A stretch of DNA of 64,000 nt, taken from assembly GCA_030374765.1 (NCBI GenBank), contig JARGXX010000068.1, forward strand, positions 2,666,001 to 2,730,000, read 5' to 3'. This DNA is from Agarophyton chilense (Eukaryota; Rhodophyta; Florideophyceae; Gracilariales; Gracilariaceae). Position 1 is the stretch's first letter; the number at the start of each line of letters is the position of its first letter. Below, in pieces: positions 22,283 through 32,684 of this stretch. A program made the translations under genes and the position numbers. A model generated the notes under the pieces. That model did no database searches. It was not told where the DNA came from and saw only the letters and a program-made list of their open reading frames with translations.

Positions 22283-22847
22283 TTTGCTACAAGTCGTCAA
22301 GACACAAAAAGGCAGCAGGTGAATGGAATTGGACGTCGGCCTCGGGGGGAAGGATGTGGACGTAACTGAGGGCAGAGCACGAGCCGCATCTACTTGAACA
22401 ACAAGCACTGGGAATGAGTCGTATAAGTGTGTGGCGAGGTGAGTTTGTGCGGGTCCCTTACACTGATAATTCGCACCTCGCATTGCGAGCCTCGGAGTGC
22501 GAGGCTTGCACACGGCGACTGCATCGGTGGGACCCGTGGACAGAAGCGAAACCACGTGGACAGGTTGTATATACAAAAGGGCCACAAGACCCAATCAGAT
22601 GCAAAGACGGTTCCGGGACAGGTGTGCACCACAAGGGTCAAGGAGCTCGCCTGGTGCACCCCATAGAATCTCTCCGTTGTGCCGAGCCGCCACCAATGTG
22701 ACACTCCCGCCTCGTGACCAGGAAGATCTTCCATAGCTCCGCCGCCCCGAATCCGTGCGCTACCTCCACCCACAGCCGACTTGTCCACCTTCAAGCCGTG
22801 CTCCCCGCAATTTATTTGCTTGTAACTTGCACGGCACGCTGTTGGGA
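22283..22847. promoter_or_regulatory. Shared upstream region of two divergent genes
   Basis: 565 bp between the start codons of the methyltransferase gene (-) and the PGRL1 gene (+). It must hold both promoters and 5' leaders. No TATA box or known element stands out. Confidence 0.4.
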
Positions 22848-23816
22848 ATGGCATTCGTCACCACTCCGCCGCGTTCGTTTTTCTTACCGTCGCCGTTGTT
22901 GACGTGCTCGCGTTCGCGCCCCTCTCATGTGCTTTCTCGCCGCGTTTACATGACCAGTGCGGATGGTGGACCCACTTCGTCGCAAAAACCTGAGTCACCG
23001 CCGGCATCCATGACGGAAAACGGTGCCAGCGAACCGGGCTCCAATGGCACGTCGGAAGCAGGGACTGAGATTGTGCTTGACGAGAACATTGCCGGCTTTT
23101 GTTCTATCAGTCCCAGAACGGGTCGCCGTCTAGAATTATCTCTTCGCGAGAAGGAAGCGCTCTTTTTGGACGCCGTTCAGGCTTACTTTCGCGGCGAGCC
23201 AATAGTGAACAATGCGGAGTTTGATGCACTCAAGGAGGAGCTTACTTGGCAAGGTTCAGCGGTGATTTCGTTGGATCGGGATGAGTTTCGTTTTCTGGAA
23301 GCTGCCAAGGACTACGAGAGAGGGAAGCCATCCATGGCAGACGATGAATTCGATGCGCTCAAAGTCAAGTTGATTAGACAAGGCAGTGTGGTGTCCATTC
23401 AGCGTGGACCGCGATGTTCGGTGAGGAGACAAATCACATTCTCAGATGTCATCATCGACAAGCGTCGAACATTTGTGCTGTACGTTCCGGCGGGTATTCT
23501 GATTGCGTTGTTATGGTTGTCATTTTCGTTTGAGTTTACCCCGTTACATAATGTGGATCCGGTGATTTCGCTCATTCTAGGATCGCCGGTGGTTGTTCTT
23601 GTGGCAAAGTTGTTGACAGGTTTGGTGGTGCCGGAGGCGCAAATCATGGTGGGCGACTGTCCGAGTTGCGGCAGACGCACACACGTTCTGTTTGGAAACG
23701 TGTTCAATATAGCCGGCTTCTCGGACACTGCTGACGTGAAGTGCGACAAGTGCAAGGCTGCTCTCAAGGTGGAACGGAGTACAAACCGAATGATTCTTTT
23801 GTCGGAAGGCAAATAG
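22848..23816 (+). CDS. PGRL1: PGRL1: PGR5-like protein 1, plastid
   Basis: A 322-residue plastid membrane protein. In plants and green algae PGRL1 works with PGR5 at the thylakoid in cyclic electron flow around photosystem I. Visible features: a Ser/Arg/Pro-rich N-terminus like a transit peptide (residues 1 to about 60); two tandem helical units with FLDAVQAYFRGEP and FLEAAKDYERGKPSMADDEFD (from about residue 106); a GPRCSVRR stretch; two membrane helices (about 198-219 and 226-251); and two CXXC pairs (Cys261/264 and Cys279/282) expected for the redox and metal-binding face. The order and spacing match plant PGRL1 closely. The ATG at 22848 is preferred over the open frame to 22755 because the upstream residues look non-coding. 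Confidence 0.93.
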   Translation: MAFVTTPPRSFFLPSPLLTCSRSRPSHVLSRRVYMTSADGGPTSSQKPESPPASMTENGASEPGSNGTSEAGTEIVLDENIAGFCSISPRTGRRLELSLREKEALFLDAVQAYFRGEPIVNNAEFDALKEELTWQGSAVISLDRDEFRFLEAAKDYERGKPSMADDEFDALKVKLIRQGSVVSIQRGPRCSVRRQITFSDVIIDKRRTFVLYVPAGILIALLWLSFSFEFTPLHNVDPVISLILGSPVVVLVAKLLTGLVVPEAQIMVGDCPSCGRRTHVLFGNVFNIAGFSDTADVKCDKCKAALKVERSTNRMILLSEGK

Positions 23817-24630
23817 TAGCTTTGTTGTGAATTGTATAAGATGCTTGCATCGCTAATAGTGTTTCTTGTTTTACGATCTGCAGCATTGTAGGGAGCGGGG
23901 TTGCGTGGCGAGCGGTTTTGTTTGGCGCTTGCGCTGAAATAGTATTGGCTGTGATAAAGAAAGGAGGGTGTTTCATGTTGCACGACACGTACTGCACGCC
24001 AAGCATGCGAGCGATACGGACCATCGCCGGAGGCAGCGTTGCTTAGGACGATGACGACCCGCTGAGAGCCAAATGCATCAATAGCGTATCTAGTGGGCAA
24101 GCGGCGTTCTCAGCTTGACGGGGAAGAGCGCAACGCAGAGCGCGACGGATGCAGAAAGAAGGACCTACTTGCTAGGCCAGTCCAGCAGCGCCGCTTGTCG
24201 TGCGAGTTGCAGATATGAGGCCCATGCATGAAAAATCTACCCGCTTGGGGCCTCGAATCGAAACGCGTCATGCCATCAGGCACGTGTACGCGCTGGCAAC
24301 GCGTGTAATCGCATGAGAGTGCAGTGCGGATCGAACTCAGGCGCCTACAACACGGAAAGCAAATGGCGTGGCCAATGGCGTGGCCAACGGCGTGGCGAGC
24401 TTCAGCCGCGAACAGGCGCAGTTGCTTCCAATTTGCACAGCGCGCCGCAGCACCGCACATCATTGGCTGTCACGAATGTGCCATAAGCAGATAGATATGC
24501 TACGCTCGGTATTACGCTCATATTCCGAGCCACGAGCCTCCTACGCAGTCCTCCCCATGCCCAAACAGCAGCCACTTCCCCTTGCACTTGCGCAAACAAA
24601 TTGGTTTACCACGTGGGCACACGACCCTAG
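23817..24630. other. Intergenic between convergent genes
   Basis: Holds the 3' flanks of the PGRL1 gene and of the minus-strand gene ending at 24631. A tandem GGCGTGGCCAAT-type repeat lies near 24364-24400. Two GTTCGA-containing words at 24250 and 24335 recall polymerase III B boxes but no tRNA folds. Confidence 0.4.
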
Positions 24631-25485
24631 CTAAAGCTTCTTGTTAACTTTACTGGAGTTTCCGTGACTGCACTTTAAGCGCAACAACGCCTCAGCCACA
24701 GCATGCGATTCGTTTCTTCGAGTGGAGTTAGTCACAGGATTAGCACAATTTTGTTTGAACGAGGGGTAGCGGAATAGTTGATGCGGCCATGTAATTGCTG
24801 CCGCCGCGCCCGTTCCCGACTGTCCGTGCGAGCGAGCGCGTGCCACCGGCGCGCTGTGCGGAACGTACGTCGGCTGTGAGCAAGCGCTAAACGCCGCGTA
24901 CGGCGTCACACAAGACGTGCACGGTACCACGTGCTGATGGAGCGTCCCATGCTGTTGTTGTTGATACGGCGCCGCTGCCACGCGCACTGCCACAGGCCGC
25001 GCGCCCGCGTACGGAAGCGTCACCATCTGCGGCACGAAAGCCGCATCATAATCAACGCGCGCCACCGGCGCGCGGTAGAATTGCATCGGCGCCGCATTCG
25101 CTGGTAACAGAAACGGCGTGCTATGTGTTGAACACTGCGCGGATGACGCGCGAGAAGAGCTCTTCTGCGAGGGGAGACGTTTGACACGCGCACGCATGCG
25201 TTGCTTTTGCCACTTAGTCGAAGCCGCCACCCGACGCGCGCAGTGCACGGAACAGAAGCGACCGGAACCGTAGGAGGCGTCGTGCGGCGATTGACAGCCT
25301 TCACAGCGCGGCGGGGAAGGCTGCTCGCGCCGCGTGCGCGACGGTGAGGATGGCGAAGCCGATGGCGGCGCCGAGGGCGTCGTTGATGGCGGCGTTGAGG
25401 ACTTGGAGGGCGGCGGCTTGCCACCATCGGATCGCCGCGATGCGCTGCCATTGAGCACCACGCGTACGGGCGATGTGTGAGCCAT
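24631..25485 (-). CDS. Unknown protein with a GSGRFC-type zinc motif
   Basis: A 284-residue protein starting at ATG 25485. The first 55 residues are rich in Ser, Pro and Thr. A compact motif follows: CEGC, thirteen residues including SYGSGRF, then CSVHCARR. The four cysteines (CX2C...CX3C) look like a small zinc-binding knuckle followed by a basic helix (WQKQRMRARVKR), which suggests a nucleic-acid-binding role. The rest is low-complexity (QQQQH, Ala-rich) with no domain I know. Similar GSGRFC...CA motifs occur in various protist and plant nuclear proteins, but I cannot assign a function. High GC and Ala content resemble its 5' flank. Confidence 0.65.
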   Translation of the reverse strand: MAHTSPVRVVLNGSASRRSDGGKPPPSKSSTPPSTTPSAPPSASPSSPSRTRREQPSPPRCEGCQSPHDASYGSGRFCSVHCARRVAASTKWQKQRMRARVKRLPSQKSSSRASSAQCSTHSTPFLLPANAAPMQFYRAPVARVDYDAAFVPQMVTLPYAGARPVAVRVAAAPYQQQQHGTLHQHVVPCTSCVTPYAAFSACSQPTYVPHSAPVARARSHGQSGTGAAAAITWPHQLFRYPSFKQNCANPVTNSTRRNESHAVAEALLRLKCSHGNSSKVNKKL

Positions 25486-26495
25486 TTTGCGTTGGCGGGG
25501 AAGGGGAGAGAGGGCGGTAGGTGAGAGAGGGCGGTAGGTGAGAGTGGACTGAAAGAACGTATTTCGGCCACGCGAGAGCGCATGTCGATATTGTTAAGCT
25601 GAAACGACGGCTGCGATTTGCAGAGGCGCTGGCGGCGGCGGCGTGAGGCGCTCAACAATCGCCAAGATTCGGCGCTGAAACCCTACGCCCAATCAGCGCG
25701 CGCCGACCAAGGAAACACGTACGACACCACCCGTTCAATGTTGGTACATCCCATGCCCTAAAACGGAAGCAGGGTGACGAGAGAACGGCACCGATTTCGG
25801 CATCTGAACCTTGCGCGTAACGGTCTCTCTTCTCCACACGTTTTGCGCGAATAACACATGACAAATGCATTGATGATGCTAGCTGGCTCTGGTATCTAAC
25901 AACCTTGACGTGTGAGCGCGTCTCACACACTGCTGTACGTAGATTCTACAACTTGAACCAAGATACACTCGCCTCATACCGTATCTGAAAGAAGTCAACG
26001 ATTCGCTTCACACCCCAACACTCATCACTCGTAAAATCCAAGTTGCTCCATTTGCGACAATTTAGCGCAGGCCTTGTACTGCTCATCTATCATCGTGGTG
26101 ATAGCGATGGAAGTCATTGTGTGTCATACCCTTCACCTTCTTTCTTTATCCTTGTGCGCACATTATTGCGTGACAAAGAATTTTGATACCTCAAAATATA
26201 CTTGAGAGCGCAGATTGCGCTTTTACTTTACTCATGGTTAGTGACACAAAATAGTCTTGAGATGGATTGTGCTTGCTAATCCCTGACTGCTGAATCACCT
26301 CAAGCACCTTGACTAGTCATATTCCCTGCAAAATAAGCGGGTTGCGGTGTAACAAAGCGTGTGTCTCCGATAGTACATGAATACTTAAACCAATAGAGCA
26401 TAAAACTATTACCTCACCTAGACATATGCTATGATCGTTTGCTTCAGAATGAAGACGCCGCAGCCATTCAGTATGTATTCTGCGGACCTGGTTCA
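25486..26495. other. Intergenic, no gene seen
   Basis: Upstream flank of the zinc-motif gene and downstream flank of ZFPL1. A direct repeat of GAGAGAGGGCGGTAGGT occurs twice at about 25506-25545. Small frames on both strands show no family resemblance. Confidence 0.4.
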
Positions 26496-27688
26496 TCAAA
26501 CTCTTTTAGCTCGCTCTTCAAAGCTGTCTGAATTTCGGCGCTGGATAAACGCAGGGTTCACCCTGACGTGTGGTAGAGAGACCTGCTCAAGTGCTGGCTT
26601 AGAGGAAACTTCCATACCTTCTTCACCAGACATGAGAAGGCTGACAACAAGGATACAAGCCAAGCAGGCTACCAAAGTTAGAAGCTGTCGCTTGTTGGTG
26701 GAGATAAGCTTCCGGAGCTCAATCAGTCGTCTGTTACTGAGTTTCATAACTTTTCGCATGGAGGTAGATGTCATGAGCCTACCAGAGTGAACATCGCGTT
26801 TCGTAGATTTGACAGATGTGGGGTTGGCGTCCTTCTTTTGCGGTAAAAGCTCCATGTCCAGACGCAATTCATCAGAGTTTGTTTGCGTTGGCGGAGGAGG
26901 ATGCGATGGTTTTGCCATTGAAACACGAGAAGGAGTTCCTTCCGCATTGGACTTAGCCTGACGCAAGCCATGTGAGCCGATTCCATCACTGCAGTCTGTT
27001 TCAGACACAATTTTGGAGGTGGTTTCCGACTTAGTGTGGTCGCCCAAGCTGAGCTGCTGCTCCACACGTTGTTGGAGTCTGAGATTAATTACATTTCGTG
27101 ACTGTGATTGATTCCTTTTGTCGGAATCATCCCAAGATGATGCGGTGGTGATGGTGGGTGCACTGGAGCGGGTTGAGGTCAACATGTTTCTTAGACGAAT
27201 ACTTAAAACATGAGCTATTTGAGAGGCACTTTGGTTGTCGAGAAGCGGGGCTTGACACGCTGGGCACTTGTGATCTGGAGGCTTGGAGTTCTCGATACAA
27301 ACAGCGTGTTCAACGTCTGAAACGAAATGAAAAGGCGTTAAAACAAAGCTTCAGACATTGGTGAAAACGCATACATAGATCAGCAACTTACGGAGACAAG
27401 TACGTCGAACGTTGTCACCGTCGACGTCTAGCGGATTGGCGCAGGCAGAGCAGACTGGAGGCCAAACGTACGAAGAATCTTCGATGAAATTACGATAGGT
27501 GCGTACTACGCACTGCGCAGCGTAGTTGCGGTCAGTACAGAGAAACAGGTCGATGGTAAACTGGAATGCGGGTAGCTCACTCTTGTGTGCACGGACTCGT
27601 TAGCCACCAGGCAAGTGTCACAAACGAACGCCTGATGCACGAAACAGAAGTGCTGAGTGTGGGAGCGACATGTACCGCAGCGTCCCAT
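26496..27688 (-). CDS. ZFPL1: ZFPL1: zinc finger protein-like 1, Golgi membrane protein
   Basis: Three exons: 27688-27581, 27512-27392 and 27316-26496, giving 349 residues. Introns of 68 and 75 bp have GT-AG ends (phase 0 and phase 1). In animals ZFPL1 is a cis-Golgi membrane protein that helps keep Golgi structure. The first exon encodes MGRCGTCRS...FCFVHQAFVCDTCLVANE, a B-box-like zinc unit. Exon 2 continues CVVRTY and VCSACANPLD. Exon 3 starts HVEHAVC and KCPACQAPLL, completing the RING-like unit in the family order. A long Ser-rich linker follows, then one membrane helix at about 288-306, matching the C-terminal anchor of ZFPL1. The join was found by frame continuity across canonical sites and by the match to the family, so it is a hand-made model. 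It is divergent from the NDUFA3-like gene. Confidence 0.87.
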
Positions 27689-28058
27689 CGCGCGCTGCGG
27701 TGCAATTAGAGAATATGCAGAGATTGCCTGTGCCGTGAGCGGCGTTCGAATTGATCGGCAACGGGAAGCGAACAACTTTGCACGCTTTCAAATGTGAACC
27801 GTAACATCCTGCATCAAATTGCGCCACGCTGGCAAACTGCTTGAAATTACTGACACCTTCTCAAGCTCAATTCTTCAGCGCAACTTTCCCACGTATTGCA
27901 CCTTGCATACCTTGCACTGCCATTTGTGAGCTCCTCATTGTGCACTCCGCACGTCATCAGCCCCAAAGCAAACCCACCGGGCACGAAGCAGTCAATCCTG
28001 TCAAAACGAGCAACGCGCAGTGTCTTCTCCGCCAACGCTCGCGGTGTCTGAGGCAAAT
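27689..28058. promoter_or_regulatory. Shared upstream region of ZFPL1 and the NDUFA3-like gene
   Basis: 370 bp between two divergent start codons. No clear core promoter element is seen. Confidence 0.35.
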
Positions 28059-28375
28059 ATGAGCTCTGCGGTCGCCACTATACGCTTCCTCTGGGCGAAG
28101 GATCCCGTAGTCTGCTTTGCTTGCGCGCTCGGTGCAGTTGGTACGAACAACCTTATTTTTGAAAACGCGAGCGTTCTAGACGATTCCGTGCTTGAACGGA
28201 CAAATTCTAACTTGCGATTTGTTTTTCGCTCTGACGAGCTCGTCTTTTCGAACAAAAGGCGTAATTCTGCCCATCACTGTGCCAAAGTTCTGGGGCCGCT
28301 ATCCCGATCAGATTGTTAAGGACGAGCAAAATGCCGCTGCCGACGTTGTGCGTCTGGAAGCGCTTAGAAAATCAG
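28059..28375 (+). CDS. Complex I B9/NDUFA3-like small subunit (3' end unresolved)
   Basis: Exon 1 is 28059-28140 and exon 2 is 28259-28375, joined in phase 1 across a 118-bp GT-AG intron. The product starts MSSAVATIRFLWAKDPVVCF, has one hydrophobic helix running across the splice junction, then LPITVPKFWGRYP and an amphipathic KDEQNAAADVVRLEALRKS. A short protein with one membrane span preceded by W-x-K-(D/E)-P-V resembles the NDUFA3/B9 subunit of mitochondrial complex I. A good donor (GTATGG) follows at 28376, so a third exon probably exists; if it does not, the frame stops at 28426-28428. I could not choose the third exon. The identification is plausible rather than certain because these subunits are short and diverged. 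Confidence 0.5.
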
Positions 28376-28434
28376 GTATGGCTCTCAATTCGCACTTTAA
28401 TTTCAGCCGTTCCCTCCTGTTTCCGTAACCATAT

Positions 28435-29911
28435 ATGGCAAATCCTAATCGAAAACTATTATTCAAACTCCGTCCAAACCTTACTCGTGAACCTCCCGTT
28501 CGATCGCATCTCCTGTTCTGCAATTGCGACATAGGAATCCAAAAGTGAGGGTGCTATGCATGCAGCACAGCGATCGCGTTTTTAATCGTTGAAAGCAAAC
28601 GACCAATAGCTTTATCTCCTGAATCCCGCATTTCTCACTTGTCTTAATACGCACTGATGCATCACGCTGATGTAAACGACCGAGCAGCGTTCCTTGCCAC
28701 CGGTACCACCATCTATTCGTAGAACAGAATGGAAATGCCACTCTTCTTTAACCGCAGATTTCCTACTTGCAACTCACGATATATACAGGGGTTTCCAGGA
28801 CAACGCCATCTTCTCACGTGTCAGCGAAGATACTGAATCCGATAGTCATCAGATAAACCACCTGAAGCGCAAGTAATAGAACCATAATTCGCCGCAGTCG
28901 ATCGATGCTCCGCTTCTCGCCCATTCTAACTAGACGAATTTCTGAAATGTCCGCAAAAAAGAATGCCAGTCAGAACATCTACACTTGAATTGCAATCTGA
29001 ATGGCAGGGGACTCCATACCTTTAATTTCCGTTTCAAGTGCTATAACTTCTTCAAGTAATATAGTTAATTGTTCGACTTGGTCCCCTGCGCCGTGCGCTT
29101 CGAGGCCATTCTCAGAAGTACGTTTCACGTTATGTACTTGCATTGTTTCAGTATAAAGAGGTGCCCACTAATGATATATCTGCACAACAGAGAGTTTTTA
29201 GCGATGAAGCTTTTGCAATCGAGTCTTCGCTTCAACTCAAATCTCTCTCGAACAATTGCGAACCAGTCGAGGTCGTGGATAAAAGTGCTACGATTCCGAT
29301 GCTCTGTGCCGCAGGGAGTCAAGATCGGCTGTCCACAAGGAAGCTTCGACTGGTTTCCACTATCTAGCCAGCAGATCAAAGTGCGGCAGGCAACGCACTC
29401 ACAAGTATTGCTGACCCCTAAAATTGAAGTGGAATCCGTAAGGAGTGCCCTGCTCTTTCCGGACTGTTTGTGGTGTATCTGGTACCAAGTTCAGACGTTT
29501 GATCGTTTCGTTAGAACTCAACTTGCCAGATGGTACAAAGAATACCCTTAAGGATACCTTCGTCCTCTAGCAGTGACCCCAGGGCCGACTTGCCCTTGGT
29601 TTTTCTGTAGAACTGCTCCCGAAATTGGCGACCTGTTTAAAATCAGAGCAGCGCTCTGGGGCAGCATCGTGCAATTTATGGAAGTTTTCAGGTGCAGCCC
29701 GAATGGCGCGGTTCAACCCACCAAATTCGCACGCCTCCAAGTAGTAGAAAAGGTGAACATCGATGGCAAAAGTTTAGGGTACATCTACTCTCTGAGAGAT
29801 AAGCCGAATACCCTCATACTTGGAGATCACTCGTCTTTGAGTATAGCGAATCCAACAATAGAGCTAGAAGGTTTCATTCCACATATCCAGCTACGAAACA
29901 CTTCCAGAACA
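28435..29911 (+). other. Unassigned region with open frames upstream of the YjbQ gene
   Basis: Plus-strand frames at 29069-29551 (160 codons) and 29143-29367, and an open frame from 29573 that runs without a stop into the YjbQ start at 29912, hint at extra exons. None matches a family I know. The third exon of the NDUFA3-like gene probably lies in the first few hundred bases. Confidence 0.35.
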
Positions 29912-30573
29912 ATGGCTGCCTCAACAAACCTTTGGTTACAAAAAGAGATTACTCTCAAACAACGCAAACGAGGCTGTCATCTCGTCACCCCGGAAATCGT
30001 GGCGGCCATCAACGACGAACTGCAACAGATTAAGGTTGGAATTTTCCATCTCTTCATTAAGCACACCTCTGCAGTAAGCATACTCTCAAGTTTTCTTCTT
30101 CTCGCTTTTGTATTGAGTGAGTTCTTTCACTAACAGCAAGGAATGTTTCTTTCGAACCCTGATCAACATTTTTGTTGTATGCAGAGTCTGTACGTTTTCC
30201 AATTTATCCCCTCCACTCAACGTCAAAGAGAAACAAGCGAAATATCTAACAACCTTTTTCTTGTTTCTCCTATCGTAACAGGACCATAAGCGAAAACGCC
30301 GACCCAGACGTCCAGCTAGACATGGAAACGCACTTGAACCGAATAGTGCCCGATGTCGGAGACCCTGGTTGTCCTACGATTCGACACACTGAGGAAGGCC
30401 CGGACGATATGGCGAGTCATGTTAAGAGCGCTTTGACGAGCACTTCCTTGTCCATTCCAATATCCAATGGACGGCTTGCGTTTGGCACATGGCAGGGCAT
30501 CTGGTTGCTCGAACATCGCTTCTACGGAGGTCCAAGACGACTCGTGGCGACAATAAATGGGTCCAAGGCGTAG
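29912..30573 (+). CDS. YjbQ/UPF0047 family protein with a 5-nt microexon
   Basis: Exons 29912-30073, 30185-30189 and 30282-30573 give 152 residues, the normal length for the family. E. coli YjbQ has a weak thiamine-phosphate-synthase activity; the true role is unclear. Seen: LWLQKEITL, RGCHLVTPEI, FIKHTSA at the first donor, TISENADPD after the last acceptor, then EGPDDMASHVK, LSIPISNGRL and GTWQGIWLLEHR, all in family order. Joining the two large exons directly breaks the frame and drops two residues. The 5-nt exon AGTCT, with a TATGCAG acceptor and a GTACGT donor, restores the frame and gives exactly the conserved HTSASLTI. The two flanking introns are 111 and 92 bp. The same frame is open upstream to 29573, so a longer N-terminus cannot be excluded. 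Confidence 0.85.
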
Positions 30574-30743
30574 ATGTCATGGAGAGATCAGACATATATC
30601 CATTCATTAGGATCTTTTGATTAGAGATAATGAAAATGGGTATAAACATTGTCATGCAAACCTTGTTCCAGATTTGGATATAGAACTATCTTGCTTTTGA
30701 TCCCTCTTTACGTTTGTAGACATACATCTGAAGATGAGTCATG

Positions 30744-32030
30744 TTACGCGGCCTTCTTCGTATGATAGATTTTTCTCTTAAGACGAGGGAACGTCAGTGG
30801 TACCTTGAGCGTTATACTAAACTTGTCTGGCCCTGTCTGTTCTTTCTGCTTTCGGATCTTGCATCCCAGATTCGTGGCTGCGCGCAGCAAAACGGTATTA
30901 TTGATTCCTAAAGCTGCCGAAAGCTCACCCAGTCTCATACAGTTCTTAAATCCCAAAGCCGTGATCCACATTATAACAGCGTATGTAGTGATGCGATTAG
31001 CATCAAGTTTAGATTTTGTTCGCATATGCTTTCTATCTGTTGCTGACGTGCATCTTTGTAACAAGCACTGAAGGACTTCGTCATCCACAGCCATTTGCTC
31101 AATGAGGGTGTTTTGTACATCTCTCGTGATTCTATTTGGGGTATTCGCCAGTGCGAGTAGATAATGTAGATGCATAATTGCCTGCACTCGAAATACTTTG
31201 ACTTCCTTGGAGTCATCGTTAGAAAGTATATTCTGCATGATATCCCATACCAAAGGGTGCCATCCTGGATTTTCAAGCGAGGAAGAATCTTCCGCAAGAT
31301 CGATCATGGCCGTTGCCTCTTGATCAAGTGCAAGTATTTCCGGAGCTGAAAGAAGACCTATTAACGGGTATGCATCTTTTGGATTTGTCGCAGCTTTGTT
31401 GTGTGGGGGCGCTAATAATTCGGTTGTTTCTTGTGCCTCGTGGGTAATGCCCTGCTCAGTGTCACGCTCTCGCATAGCATTTGCAGCCTTTGTAATGGTT
31501 TCTGCCATACTTTCTTCGACTTTTTCTTCAGTTATACGATCGCGTTCATATTTCTTCAATCGTTGTAAAGATTTCTTTCCTCCAAATGACTGCATCACCT
31601 CTTTTCGTTTTTCTGCATATGTCATTTCCTTTGGTTCATCTTCCCCTTCTTGTTCGTTTATGGTTTTCATGTCGCTTCGAGCGGCGGGTCGGAGAGAATA
31701 GAGGCTGTCGACTTCAAGGAGTTTTGTCTTTCCTGTTTTCTTTTCCCGGACGCCGACGAAGTAGTCAAAGTTTAAATCCTGGTGTCCTCGAGAGGCCACC
31801 ATTTCTTTCTCTTTTACTGTTCCAAAGAGATCAACAGAGATTTCAACTTCGTCTTCTGAAATGACTCGCCTTCGTTTCATTGGACGCAGTGAAATACCGT
31901 CGAGCTCATGTTGTTGTGCGTCGCTTGACACGGAAATCAAACTTGGGTAAGTTAGAGTAGACTTTTCGTCATCAAAGGGAATGACTTCGGTGATGTGGAT
32001 GAGTTTTTCATCAGTTTGTTGGATTGACAT
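30744..32030 (-). CDS. RNA polymerase I subunit RPA49/POLR1E-like
   Basis: A single-exon 428-residue protein starting at ATG 32030. A49 works with A34.5 in RNA polymerase I as a built-in initiation and elongation factor (TFIIF/TFIIE-like) for rRNA transcription in the nucleolus. The N-terminal region forms the beta-rich dimerisation part (DYFVGVREKKTGKTKLLEVDSLYSL). The linker has AEKRKEVMQSFGGKKSLQRLKK, the segment typical of A49. The C-terminal half (from about residue 215) is helical with MIDLA, VFRVQAIMHLHYLLAL and ITTYAVIMWITALGF, like the tandem winged-helix domain. It ends with a basic tail (PRLKRKIYHTKK). Length fits the family. It is divergent from SF3B5. Confidence 0.85.
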   Translation of the reverse strand: MSIQQTDEKLIHITEVIPFDDEKSTLTYPSLISVSSDAQQHELDGISLRPMKRRRVISEDEVEISVDLFGTVKEKEMVASRGHQDLNFDYFVGVREKKTGKTKLLEVDSLYSLRPAARSDMKTINEQEGEDEPKEMTYAEKRKEVMQSFGGKKSLQRLKKYERDRITEEKVEESMAETITKAANAMRERDTEQGITHEAQETTELLAPPHNKAATNPKDAYPLIGLLSAPEILALDQEATAMIDLAEDSSSLENPGWHPLVWDIMQNILSNDDSKEVKVFRVQAIMHLHYLLALANTPNRITRDVQNTLIEQMAVDDEVLQCLLQRCTSATDRKHMRTKSKLDANRITTYAVIMWITALGFKNCMRLGELSAALGINNTVLLRAATNLGCKIRKQKEQTGPDKFSITLKVPLTFPRLKRKIYHTKKAA

Positions 32031-32399
32031 GGCTCAAACAGAAAGGGAAAAAGCGAGAGTGCGAACCTTGGTGTTGAACCAAAAGCGTATAAAAATCGGA
32101 TGGACACTGAATTAGCAACTTTATAGTTAAGGACGACGTAGCAGTGAATATTGATGTGGATTAGAGGGAGTGTTGTTGAAAAAAAGCTCAGATGTTTTCG
32201 AGGGATCATGGTTGCGATTGAAAACGAATTACGAAATACAAAAATGACATTTTGATAATTCTATCTGCTACCTTGTGGCTGAGGGATTATTTTTGAACGA
32301 TGTGAAAACCGCCGCGGAAGGTGTGGAAATGACAGTAGACGTTGGTGCCTACCACACGGCAACGTCGTTCTACCGCTTTGGGTTCGTGGGCAAAATAGT
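32031..32399. promoter_or_regulatory. Shared upstream region of RPA49 and SF3B5
   Basis: 369 bp between divergent start codons. No known motif recognised. Confidence 0.35.
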
Positions 32400-32684
32400 A
32401 TGGCGCCAAGCACGCATCAGAGCGGAGGAGCTTTTTCTCAGCTAGAAACTCTCCATTCGAAGTACGTAGGTACGGGCCATGCAGAGACAACACAGCACGA
32501 ATGGGCTACAAATCAGCACCGCGATTCTATCGCTAGTTATCTGGGACGACCATCACTACTACAATACTTTGCGATCGCTGAAGGTATTTCAGTCGGACGC
32601 GTCAGACTGAACTTGCTGGAAAAAATGCACAGACCTTGTGGCGAGGCACCGAAGAAGAGGGGCTTGGATGACTTTGCGCAGTAA
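32400..32684 (+). CDS. SF3B5: SF3B5 (SF3b10) splicing factor subunit
   Basis: A 94-residue single-exon protein. SF3B5 is a small subunit of the SF3b complex of U2 snRNP, which holds the branch-site region of introns, and it also occurs in SAGA. The sequence carries the family core almost intact: SQLETLHSKYVGTGHAETT, EWATNQHRDS, LLQYFAIAE and RVRLNLLEKMHRPCG. Length (94) is close to the human protein (86). ATG at 32400 is the first in frame and gives the expected short N-terminus. Confidence 0.95.
   Translation: MAPSTHQSGGAFSQLETLHSKYVGTGHAETTQHEWATNQHRDSIASYLGRPSLLQYFAIAEGISVGRVRLNLLEKMHRPCGEAPKKRGLDDFAQ

Noticed and set aside
24235-24345. Two B-box-like words (TTTCGATTCGAG and GAGTTCGATCCGC) suggesting a tRNA or SINE
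   Set aside because: The T-arm stems do not pair and no A box or target duplication could be located.
28376-28760. Candidate third exons for the NDUFA3-like gene (after acceptors near 28410, 28684 and 28727)
   Set aside because: The first would need a 31-bp intron and none of the resulting tails resembles the family; left unresolved.
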